Origin: Eunapius fragilis
Lineage: Eukaryota > Porifera > Demospongiae > Spongillida > Spongillidae
DNA: 64,000 nt
Direction of reading: 5' to 3'
NCBI GenBank assembly: GCA_963681505.1
Contig: OY811973.1
Location: 11,919,983 to 11,983,982, forward strand
In this document: piece by piece, positions 22,668 through 34,400 of the stretch
How positions within the stretch are numbered: position 1 is the first letter of the stretch
Layout: each line of letters opens with the position of its first letter
Position numbers and translations under genes: made by a program
Notes under the pieces: generated by a model
Seen by the model: only the letters and a program-made list of their open reading frames with translations
Databases searched by the model: none
What the model was told of the DNA's origin: nothing

Positions 22668-22981
22668 TGTAATGATTGCTGTAATAGGTATTATAGAAGT
22701 GTGGGTGTAATTGTTAGATGACTGATCTTAAAACAGCCAGACTGTATATCCCTGATTGTAGAAGCATCTAGAAGCATCTTTGCACATGATTGACCGGCAC
22801 TATTAAAAGCTGTGACAACCTGGCATAGGCAGAAGTATTAGACTTGATGTGGGAACTTGGCAGGCAGCGGCTGCATGCTGAGTGTGTGCTTTGTGTTGTT
22901 TGTGTACTGCTGTGATTTGGCTATATGAGAATCTGCACAAGTTGGAAGTTCTGGCGCAGTCTCAATTACAGTTATTATACA
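22668..22981 (+). repeat. 5' LTR
   Basis: It begins TGTAATGATTGCTGTAATAG and ends TTATTATACA. The partner is at 24166-24480. Confidence 0.88.
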
Positions 22982-23209
22982 ATTGGCAATGAGGGAATCT
23001 AGCTTGTGGATGGCGACTCTCCTGGGAACTGAAGGGGCATTTCAGAAGAACCATGGTAATGTGGATGCACCTAGCAGTACTACCAGTGGGAGAAGCTCAT
23101 TTGGAAGTTCCTATCCCAGGGGACACTGTTCTCATGCTCCATCGCCGAATTCCTGGATCCGCCACTGGTCAGGATACTCGTAACACACCATCAAAGTCCA
23201 CCTTCACCC

Positions 23210-23830
23210 TTGGGAGTGGCCCTCCAAACCTTGGGCTTGATTGCATGTTGATTTTTGAGGTCCATTTTTGGGAAAAACCTTTTTTGTCATAGTGGATTCC
23301 CATTCCAAATGGATGGAGGCTGCCATTGTCTCTTCACCTTCCACTCAGCAGGCAATGTGAGTACTCAGACACACATTTGCTACTCATGGGCTTAGTTAGT
23401 GTCTGACAATGGTACAGCACTTACAAGTGCAGAGTTCCAGTGCTTTGCCAAGGCTAAAGGTTTCTGACATGTACCCTACCATGCTGCTACAAATGAATTG
23501 GCGGAACACGCAGTACAGACTCTAAAAAGCCGTCAAACGAATATCAGTCGATGTTGAAACTTGTCTGGCTCGATTTCTATTCCAGTAGGCTTACCCCTCA
23601 TTCAACTATGGGGCAATCACCAGCAGAGCTGTTGCTAGGAAGGAAACACAAGTCTCATTTTGATTTTGTGTTTCCGTCATTGAAGGATCAAGTACAGCAG
23701 CAACAGGAAAGGCAAAAGGATGATCATGATCAGAAGGGGAGTCACCGTACATTTATGGGAGAAAGGGTGTATTGCCTGAACCATAGCAGTGGGTCCCTAA
23801 ATGGATACCAGGAGTTATAATTAGTTAAGT
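23210..23830 (+). pseudogene. Integrase remnant of the LTR element
   Basis: Across several frameshifts and stops, pieces of a retroviral-type integrase are readable: VIVDSHSKWMEA, VSDNGTALTSAEF (catalytic-core Asp region), HAVQTLK near the Glu site, and a C-terminal part at 23551-23820 with MGQSPAELLLGR and VFPSLKDQVQ. It is the Gypsy class found next to K02A2.6-like polyproteins. Inactive. Confidence 0.8.
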
Positions 23831-24165
23831 ACAGGGGTCTGTGTTAGTGTTAGAAGATGGTAAAAAGAGTCATTACCACATTGACCATGTTAGGAGTAGA
23901 AATAATGATGCCACAGATGGTAGAAAGGAAACGATCATGTCTCAGGAGCAAGATATAGGGGACGTTGGACCTTAGCTTGATCCTAACATGCCTCCATGCA
24001 GTTCCAGAGCAGCAGCCGCCAATACTTGATGCTTAGCTTTTACCACCCCAGCCTCAGCCTACGGCAGACCCTGATTACAGAAATGTACCTGCTCCTGAAC
24101 CTATCCTCCAACGCTCTACCCGACCTCACCTACCTCCTGAACGATACGGCTTGTGAAGGGAGAAG

Positions 24166-24480
24166 TGTAGTGATTGCTGTAATAGGTATTATAGAAGTGT
24201 GGGTGTAATTTTTAGATATCTGACCTTAAAGCAGCCAGACTGTATGTCCCTGATTGTAGAAACAGCTAAAAGCATCTTTGCACTTGATGGACAGGTGCTA
24301 TTAAAAGCTGAGAACCTGACATAGGCAGAAGCTTTAGACATGACGTGGGAACTTGGCAGGCAGTGGTTGTATGCTGAGTGTGTGCTTTGTGTTGTGCGTG
24401 TACTGCTGTGATTTGGCTATTTGAGAATCTCAACAACTCCGAAAATGCTGGCACTTACCACAGTCTCAGTTACAGTTACA
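24166..24480 (+). repeat. 3' LTR
   Basis: It begins TGTAGTGATTGCTGTAATAG and ends CAGTTACA, followed by TSD AACAG. Confidence 0.88.
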
Positions 24481-24960
24481 AACAGAATCCCATCAGAGAA
24501 TTAAAATGTTAGACAGTCTGTTATGATGTAGGACTGAGGGAATATGGTAGGCTTAACAGAACGTATTTTTCACCACACTACTCCTTACCTCATCAATGAT
24601 GTTTGATTTCTGCCTCAATATAACCTTTACTTTTCCATCTGTTCTTATGCCGGAGTGCAAAGTAACAAAAATACCTCAGTTTAATTTTACATATGCCACA
24701 TTTGCATCATATATCCTTTAACTTTTTCCTTCCTTTCTACACCAAGCTATGGCACAAAAATGTTACCTTCACTAATCTTACTGTGAATTCAAAACTTTAA
24801 CAGTATATATGATGCAATTAAACAAGCCAACTGTCACTCATGTGTGCAAATGATTCCGCATACTGTCAGGTAATAGAATACATATACAACTATGTTAGTG
24901 TAGATCACTAAATATAAAAGAATACATGCACACTGAGGTGTTTTCACATCATGATTATTA

Positions 24961-25448
24961 TCAGTATGGTGGAGGGGCACCAGTATTAGATGGATACCCA
25001 GTTGGTGGGTAACCAGTGGGTGGATAACCAGTGGGTGGATAACCAGTGGGTGGATAACCAGTAGATGGATAACCAGTAGTTGGAAAACCAGTGGGTGGAT
25101 AACCCGTAGTTGGATAACCAGCAGTTGGATAACCAGTAGTGGGATAACCAGTGGCTGGATAGCTGGGAGGTGCCATATTTCCAGCAGGAGTGGCATAACC
25201 ACCATAAGCAGCTGAAGGGTTAAAAGCAGGAGGTGCCTGAGATGTATTGTTCTGGGTTGTTGCCGTGACTACAGTGGTAGTTGCTGGAGCATTACTGACC
25301 ACAACAGCTCTGCGTAAGTAGGCCTGTCGTGTGTACGCCCTGCACACACCTACTACCACTGCCACAATAATGATCACTACAAACACAGATACACCAATGC
25401 CTATTCCAGCAGAGACAGAGGAGGTACCACTGTAGTAGTAATAATATG
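24961..25448 (-). CDS. Gene C last exon: transmembrane helix and GYPPT-repeat tail
   Basis: It starts after CCTTGCAG. A Tyr-rich leader ([11 protein letters not shown]) precedes the helix ([20 protein letters not shown]) and a basic stop-transfer segment ([12 protein letters not shown]). The tail holds GGYATPAGN, then about 11 pentapeptide units of the form [10 protein letters not shown], and ends GAPPPY at the stop. Tandem Tyr-Pro units suggest a multivalent docking or low-complexity tail and PPPY a WW-domain site; both are inference. In gene B the same exon has only two units, so the array has expanded in C. Confidence 0.87.
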
Positions 25449-28400
25449 CTGCAAGGGAAAGATTCCATTTAACGATTACCTCTTTTTAAAAAAGCATGTG
25501 CACTATATTGTTGGATGCTAACTGGGGAGAGGATGACGTTTGGAAACATTCATAGTTATATACAAGTAATACATTCTCTATGTGAAATTGTGCAGGAATT
25601 TGAAAGGTATAGTGGTGTGAAAAGCTTGGAAACAAAACGTCTGACAGAAAAGAATAGACTAAATAGACCTACATTTAGCATGTTGTCATATTTGATCTTC
25701 CCTTTTCAGTTAGGTGCCTTGATTCTTAGTGTTTTGCACCACAAAAGCCTTCCAATCCTATACACCACCAGCGTTTGCATAGTGAATGTTTTTTTTTTTT
25801 TTAATATTCCTATAGGCTTCAGAACATGTATATGTTTAATTCATACTAATAATATGTAGTCAGTCACATATCACAATACACGATAGTTAAAATTTCTTGG
25901 TCGTCCAACAGTATAAGTAAAGTGACTCAAATGGAGAGCTTTTATATAATGCAGAGACAGTTTGTTGGAAACAGTCCCATATAATATGCACATCCAGACC
26001 CAGTCCCCAGGCCAACACGATTGCTTCCAGGCCAGCATAACATACCACCATACTCATCTTTAATGTATCATGTATCAAGTACATACTTGATCCATAACAG
26101 GTCACACTTGCATCTTGAGAGTGCGAACAGGTGGTTGTGCCAATAACACTGTTACCACGACTACAGGACAACAAAGAGGATTCAGAGCCATTACAGCTCA
26201 GACCACTGAGAAGGATCTTCCCTGTACCCTGGCCATACAGTGCATTGGAGCTATATGATGACACCCCTGCACATAAGGGGTAGGGGTGTAGTGATGTCAA
26301 TGTGGTTATGCCAACTTACCAGAAAATCCTAGCTGACTACACACAACAGTGGCAGCATTATAGCCCCAGCCATAATCCCCACATATGGTGCCCCATGTGT
26401 TGTTATAGCACATCTCCACCCGACCATAGCCAGAGGCCTGGTTTGATCCTGTTCCAACAAGACGAACAGACCCAGAAGTGCAGGTATCTGGAAACAGAAC
26501 AACAATGAGACTTCTACAAACACAGCCATTGATGTCATCACCTAATGCAACATCTCTAGAGACCAAAGTAACACCACAATGTGAGCTGATGTGGCCCATG
26601 TAATTACGTACACTTACATGTGTGTGTGAAGTGTGCATGTGTGTGTGGAGGGATGATATCTACAAGTGGGAGGGGCTAGAGGGTCTCAGGTGAAGAGGCT
26701 TGGAAATAGAGCATTACACCTCTCCCCCGATCACATTCTCATACAATAACCATACAATATCCCAGTCTCCAGGCCAACACGATATGCCAAGTCTTTAATG
26801 TATCATGTACATGTATCAAGTACATACTTGATCCATAACAGGTCACACTTGCATCTTGAGAGTGCGAACAGGTGGTTGTGCCAATAACACTGTTACCACG
26901 ACTACAGAACAACAAAGAGGATTCAGTGCCACTACAGCTCAGACCACTGAGAAGGATCTTCCCTGTACCCTGACCATACAGTGCATAGGAGTCATATGAT
27001 GACACCCCTACACATAAGGGAGAGGGGTGAGGGGGTCACGTGATGTCAATGTGGTTATGCCAAAATACCTGAATATCCTAGCTGACTGCACACAACAGAG
27101 GCAGCATTAGAGCCCCAGCCATAATTCCCACATATGGTGCCCCATGTGTTGTTATAGCACATCTCCACCCGACCATAGCCAAAGGCCTGGTTTGATCCTG
27201 TTCCAACAAGACGAACAGACCCAGAAGTGCAGGTATCTGGAAATAGAACACAGATGAGACTTCTACAAACACAGCCATTGATGTCATCACCTAATGCAAC
27301 ATCTCTAGAGACCAAAGTAACACCACAATGTGAGCTGATGTGGCCCATGTAACTATGTACACTTACATGTGTGTGAGTGTGTGAGTGAAGTGTGCATGTG
27401 TGTGTGGAGGGATATCTACAAGTGGGAGGGGCTAGAGTGTCTCAGGTGAAGGGGCTTGGAGCACAGAACAATTGCACCTCTTCCCCAATCACATTCTCTT
27501 TCACAGTAGCGTACCGCGTGCATGGCAGTCGATATTCATATTAATGCTTTTAATAACCTGTCGATTTAATTGTTTAGATGCTAGGTTTGTCTAAATAGCT
27601 AACATAATCGAGAGTTAGTAACTCTCATATAGGATTTGACCCCAATTATGAAGTCATTAAAAAAACGCGACCCAAGACTCCTGATGAGGGGATGGCTTAC
27701 CTTGTTGTCGTCATTGTACAAGAAGGCAACAACAAGCAGTTTTTTTGATGTCACAAAACCGCGTGGTTGGAGAGAACAAAGCTATTTTCTGAACTCGTAC
27801 CTAGTCCCACGTATTTCTCATTCTTCTTGTTGTTCTTGTTATTGACCACGCATAACTCGGGATAGGAACACTTAAGAAATGAAAATCACACCAATGGCTT
27901 CAGAATTCGTTGGCATTCTCGCTTCTGTGGTCAAACGTCTCGAGGCTACATGACATATATCGGTGCGGCACTGACAGATCCAGGGAGGAGGGGGGGGGGG
28001 TGTTTGGGGGGTTGTAACCCCCCCCCCCTTTCAAACCCGTAATGAATAATTATCATTAGTAACAATTAAGTAAAGTGGCTGAAATTCGTAATACAACTGC
28101 AGCTCTGCGAGCAAACAAATGGCAAGGCAGTATTATGTAGTGTTGTGCACATGATACAGTATAATGAAAAGTGTTGGCAGCTGGTGCTCCGCCCCAGACC
28201 CCCTCCAACACTTTCATGAAATTAATTAACACCCCACTTTTCTGAAATCCTGGATCCGCCCCTGATGGTGGTTAGCAAATCACCTTCACGTCAGGAAAAG
28301 AAGAAGCCCAAACAATGAGCAAAGTACCTCAAAGCTCGAGACGACATATTAGATTCAGCCAGAGCGGAACTACTAAGCAGAGCCTGAAAAGAAACGGACC

Positions 28401-31400
28401 TCTCGACGTACATGCAAGGAATCGAGCAGATCCTTAAAAGGAACGGGCTGCTAAAAGACAGCGATATTGCCATAGTCCTGAACGTCCATCTCGCTCAGTG
28501 AAAAGAGAACTCAAAGGTATGTCGTACCTTTACAACCTCCCTCTCATATCAAGATGGATTACTTAACATGCTATACGACTCATAATCGGGTATGAATAAA
28601 AATCAATGAAACAAGTAAATAAAAAACATTCTCTATGAGGAAGTTGGTGGCATATAGGATTTGAAGGTAATGGTGGTTTAAAAAGGAAGGAAACAAGGGT
28701 CTAATAATAAGGGTAAGTGGAATAGTCCTATATTCTATATCTAGGATATAGTATGTTGTTCATGTGCTAAATATAGGACTATTCCATTTGCCCTTCTTTT
28801 TAGACCCTTGTTCCTTCCTTTTTACACCACCAATCCTATATGCCCACAACTTTCTCATAAAGAATGTTTATTTACTTGTACAGTTATCATCCTGGTGAAC
28901 TGGGACTCCAAGTATTCAGTACTGCACTATTTAATACCTAATTACACAAACGCTGAATGCTGACACATATACACGCATGCATTAAGCCAATGTGACACCA
29001 CCTCTAATCCTATTAAAATGTGCATGGGGAAGTGGGTGTGTGTGCTGTAGTAACAGTTTATGTAGTGTTGTAGGAATTTACAAAGTGTTGCAATTTTTAT
29101 GCTAGGCATACTAAAGTGGTCATATCACAGCCCCTCTCCTCCCCCCCCTCACCCCTGCATGCTGCTTCGTTATCACCACACCTTCCCTCATTAAGATTAA
29201 CAACCAAAGTTTCATCAAATGCTTCCTCAGTACCACACAGCCTATTACTACAATGATCATTACTTCAATATGGAGCTTTGCATAACTTACTATCCCAATG
29301 CCATGATTACAAAATGTCATGCATATTAATTCACACTAGGTATTCAACTATCAAAGTAAGGTGCTTAGCAACATGACCTGTTCCACATTGGTAGATAGAT
29401 CACTGACTTTTAACTGTGAGGTGGCATAAACTATCAGTGTCATCTAGATTATACACTTGTTTGGCTTAGAGCCATACCCTGATCACTGATGTACAGTACT
29501 CCACCCTGGATTATCTTGGTCTTATCTATAGTGAAGGCTCTCTGATATCTAACTTACATGTGCAGCGGCTCTCATCACTGTTATCACTGCAATCATAAGA
29601 TATTCCATTGCAGGCCAATGTTGAATCAATACAAAATCCATTGTAACACTTGAACTGATAGGAATAGCAGCTGCCAATAGTGCAAAGAGGTGTTGTAATA
29701 TGATGTAATAATGACCCAATTAATTAACTCATCAGATGATGTAGAGATAATTTCAAGACTCATCATGCCAAATAATGTTTGGCTACACATACATGTCACA
29801 CAATCCAACGAAAAGCGACACAGCGATGTGATCAAATGCACATATGACAATGTTGTTATATAGCAAAAATTACATGATGACAGCAGTAAATTTACCACAT
29901 CCAAATTCATCACTGTTGTCATAGCAGTCATCGTAACTGTCACACTTGAAGGACAGAGGAACACAGTTTCCATTGTTGCATGTGAACTGAGAAGATGAGC
30001 AGGCAGCTGGAATTGTCATGGGTTGATGAAAGTAGAGTTAAGTTATTAGAAAGATGTAAATATATGTACAGTTTTTTTAAACCTCACTTCCACCTCACCA
30101 CACCAACACCCCACCACCACATCACAGAATATAAGTAGGAGACAAGGAATTAACACGCACTTACCCTTAGCTGTATAGATCCAGGAACCTAAGCGGTAGT
30201 GAGGGAGATCATACATGAGCTATGATAGCATATCAATCATACGTGGACTATGATAGCATATCAATCATAAATGGACTATGATAGCATATCAATCATACAT
30301 GGACTATGATAGCATATCAATCATACATGGACTATGATAGCATATCAATCATACATGGACTATGATAACATATCAATCATACATGGACTATGATAGCATA
30401 TCAATCATACATGGACTATGATAGCATATCAATCATACATGGACTATGATAGCATATCAATCATAAATGGACTATGATAGCATATCAATCATACATGGAC
30501 TATGATAGCATATCAATCATACATGCATGATTGACCTTATGTAATAGTATGTTTGTGTAATAGTGTTATTAACTAGTTAACATATGGGACAGTGTCTAGC
30601 AGAATCACCCTTCTGGGCAGTTTTTCAAGTTTTGAAAATTTTTCAATTTTTGTGGACTCCAAAGAGCTTCTATCGAATGGTCCTAACACATCCTACATTG
30701 GACTATCCATCATATAAAGATATAAGACACTGCATTTATAATTAGTTATACATTTCATTGCGAGCAATACTTGTCCTGGAAAATTTGTAAAAGTATCACA
30801 AGGGTGATTTTGCTTGACACTGTCCCATATATAGAAGAATACTTTAAAATTTAAGTAGCATAATAACTATTAATAAGTGAAATGCTCTGCTAAGGATTGT
30901 CCTGACATTGGCCCTAACAAGGGTCAGGTTCAGCCTTCCATATAGAGCTGTGATGGCTATGGACTTTCTGGAAGCCCACTTGACCTCTGTACCCCCTGCA
31001 GCCATACATTTTCGCTGCAGGTGGGATGGACACCCAACCTAGTCTCGTCCTCAGACCCTATATGTTAAGTATATGAGTCTGGCATCTCAAGTCGCAAGCG
31101 CTTGTACACTGTGGAATGTAAACAAACAATCATATCAATCCATCGTTTGACCACATCCAATGATTATTAAAGCTGTGGCTGAAGTTTGGCCCCATATCAG
31201 TGTAGGTGTTGCAGAGATGTTGTGCTGAACCACAGAGACTGCAGAGTACTGACTAGCGATGCTGCCCATACCAATTGCTTGCTCCAACTTCTTGGCAAAG
31301 AGTGGGAATACTTAGCTCCTGCGATTCGTGCAAAGAAAAGGTTGGACACACCTATATATGGCCTTCTTAGCCTTAGGTAAAGTAGTTAAAAAGTTGGCTC

Positions 31401-34400
31401 AAAAGACATAAAAGAGGCTGAGCGATGTGTCATTTTGAAGATTAATCAATTGCACCCACACATCTCTCTAACAGCATCAACCATAGATGTGTGCATGCCA
31501 GTCACTACAACAGGTTTGGATGCTCACTCGCACTGTGATAGGATTGTGAAAGAAGCTGGCGTATTCATACTTACACTTAGTGTAGGTCTGGGTCGAGTGA
31601 ATGGTTGCGTATTTGTTCATGTATGTTAAAGTGCACGCGAATTCCAGGGTTTGGTACACTTCCGCCACATACGAAACACCAGACCGATATGAGCGTGTTT
31701 ATACATTATGCGATAAACTTTGCATTGTATTGGTCTGGAACGAGACTACACCCAACCCACGTTCAGCACATTTGGTATCATTGGACCAGCTATGCATGCA
31801 TCCCACTGCAGCAATCTCGTTTGAACAGGTAAACCGCTAGAAACAAGTGGTGATGTGACAGTGAAGTCAAATGCATGAGCTGGCCTGTCCAAACATACCA
31901 TTTGCAGCAAGAACATCAGCTGGCCGTTTGGTGTGCTCGTTAAGACCATTACCACTCCCCACCTCTACCTGCTCATGAAGGCCATAACCACTCCCCACCT
32001 CTACCTGCTCATGAAGACCATAACCACTTCCCACCTCTACCTGCTCATGAAGACCATAACCACTCCCCACCTCTACCTGCTCATGAAGGCCATAACCACT
32101 CCCCACCTCTACCTGCTCATGAAGACCATAACCACTTCCCACCTCTACCTGCTCATGAAGACCATAACCACTCCCCACCTCCACCTGCTCATGAAGAGAC
32201 CATAACCACTCCTCACCTCTACCTGCTCATGAAGACCATAACCACTCCCCACCTCTACCTACTCATGAAGACCACAACCACTCCTCACCTCTACCTGCTC
32301 ATGAAGACCATAACCACTCCTCACCTCTACCTGCTCATGAAGACCATAACCACTCCCCACCTCTACCTGCTCATGAAGACCATAACCACTCCTCACCTCT
32401 ACCTGCTCATGAAGACCATAACCACTCCCCACCTCTACCTGAACATCAAAGCAGGCTCTTTGGCATGGTAGGTGACAACATTCTTGCAATACCAATCATG
32501 GTGATGAAGTCCAAAGAATGAGCTGGGGTAGCAGCAACAGCTAGCACACTGAGAAACACTCATGCAAAGCCACCACTGCATGGCTGTTTGAAACTCTAAA
32601 GAGTCCAGAAGCTGGTGGCATGATTGAAAGCCAGGGTTGGGAACAATACAGATATAACAGACGTGACCTATTGTGATGTCAAATGCAGCCAGCTTGCCTT
32701 GTGCCCAAACAATGCCTAGATAGCCAGGAGTGTGACATATCAGATGTGTGCCACCCTCCACATGTACACCCAAATGGACTTGATAGCAAATCTCTACAAA
32801 GGCACCCCGCAGGTTGTTATGGCGGACAACCACATCACCCCCTTGCCTACGTGATGACCTAATGGGTCCAGTGCTATGTCACTGCACAGTGGACATGGAA
32901 GCCCATACACACTAAACCACCACTACATCATCATGGTACCATGGTACATCACCATGGTACCGTGGTACATCATCATGGTACAGTGGTACATCATCATGGT
33001 ACAGTGGTACATCATCATGGTACAGTGGTACATCATCATGGTACCGTGGTACATCATCATGGTACAGTGGTACATCATCATGGTACAGTGGTACATCATC
33101 ATGGTACAGTGGTACATCATCATGGTACCGTGGTACATCATCATGGTACCGTTGTACATCATCATGGTACCGTGGTACATCATCATGGTACCGTGGTACA
33201 TCATCATGGTACCGTGGTACATCATCATGGTACAGTGGTACATCATCATGGTACAGTGGTACATCATCATGGTACAGTGGTACATCATCATGGTACCGTG
33301 GTACATCATCATGGTACCGTGGTACATCATCATGGTACAGTGGTACATCATCATGGTACCATGGTACATCATCATGGTACAGTGGTACATCATCATGGTA
33401 CAGTGGTACATCATCATGGTACAGTGGTACATCATCATGGTACCGTGGTACATCGTCATGGTACCGTGGTACATCGTCATGGTACCGTGGCACATCATTA
33501 TGGTACCGTGGTACATCATCATGGTACCATGCTTGATATATAAAAACCAATGCTGTCGTCTTCAGCACCAATGGCTGACAGGATCTTATGCAATAGTAGG
33601 TCTAAGAAAAGAGGACCTAAGGGATATACCTGCTGTACTCTAATCACTGAAGTGAGGTGACCAAGAGGGGTGAAACAATAATGGATATGTGCAATACACC
33701 ACACTGCCAACGGAGCAAGCCCAGGGAACGTCATACACTTTGAGAGGAGTTCCTGACTAGAAACAAGATTGAAGGCATTCTTCATGTCAATTTTTAGAAC
33801 AGCAAAATGTTCATCCATCCAATGACTTTCAATGCAGTTCCTTCAGATCCAGCAGAACAAGCCACCCCAAGTTGGTGTGGTTGTAAGAAGTCCGATGCTT
33901 TTCTCATTCAGGGAGAATAACCACTTACCTGCTAATTTATTATGGTTTCATGTAAGTTTCATGCTGTTAGATTTGCTCCACCAAGGAATTCCACCACTTT
34001 CAATGGGTATTTCCCTAATGCTAAAAGGTTGACAACGCTTCCTATCGAGAAGCACAGATAGAGATAGGTGAATTCTAAGGCCTGATGATCCCTCTTGTTG
34101 GAAATGAGCGCAAAATGGCAGCCATGTCAAAATTGAAGCCATGAGACAGGCACGCATGCAGCATGCAAGTGACCACATCCGGAATTTGGTGGGGGGAGGG
34201 GGGGGGGGGGGGTTGCCTTTGATCATGTGCCAAGTTAGAAGTAACAACATACATACCAAGCCATGCTACCGTAACGGAATACTCCCAAAGTTTTCTTTTT
34301 CTTCGTTATTATTATTATTTATTTATTTTAATTGTCACCTCATGCCTCAGCTTGGCTATCAATCACTCCATCCCCTAGCATAGGCCTTCACTTGGAGCCC

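Larger units (their letters stand above)
22668..24480 (+). mobile_element. LTR retrotransposon (Gypsy-type), internally deleted
   Basis: Two LTRs of 314-315 bases at 22668-22981 and 24166-24480 start TGTA and end ACA. They are flanked by the same 5-base duplication AACAG (22663-22667 and 24481-24485). A primer-site-like ATTGGCAATGAGG follows the first LTR and a purine-rich GAAGGGAGAAG precedes the second. Only a decayed integrase region remains in about 1.2 kb of internal sequence; gag, protease and reverse transcriptase are gone. The LTRs differ by visible substitutions and indels, so insertion is not recent. It cannot move by itself. Confidence 0.9.

Noticed and set aside
30208..30526. CRISPR-like array
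   Set aside because: The 28-base units follow each other without unique spacers, in an intron of a eukaryotic gene; it is a satellite.
32876..33643. Long open frames on both strands over the GGTAC array
   Set aside because: The 24-base period keeps all frames open; the only biological reading is the minus-strand frame derived from the reverse transcriptase, and it is a repeat expansion.
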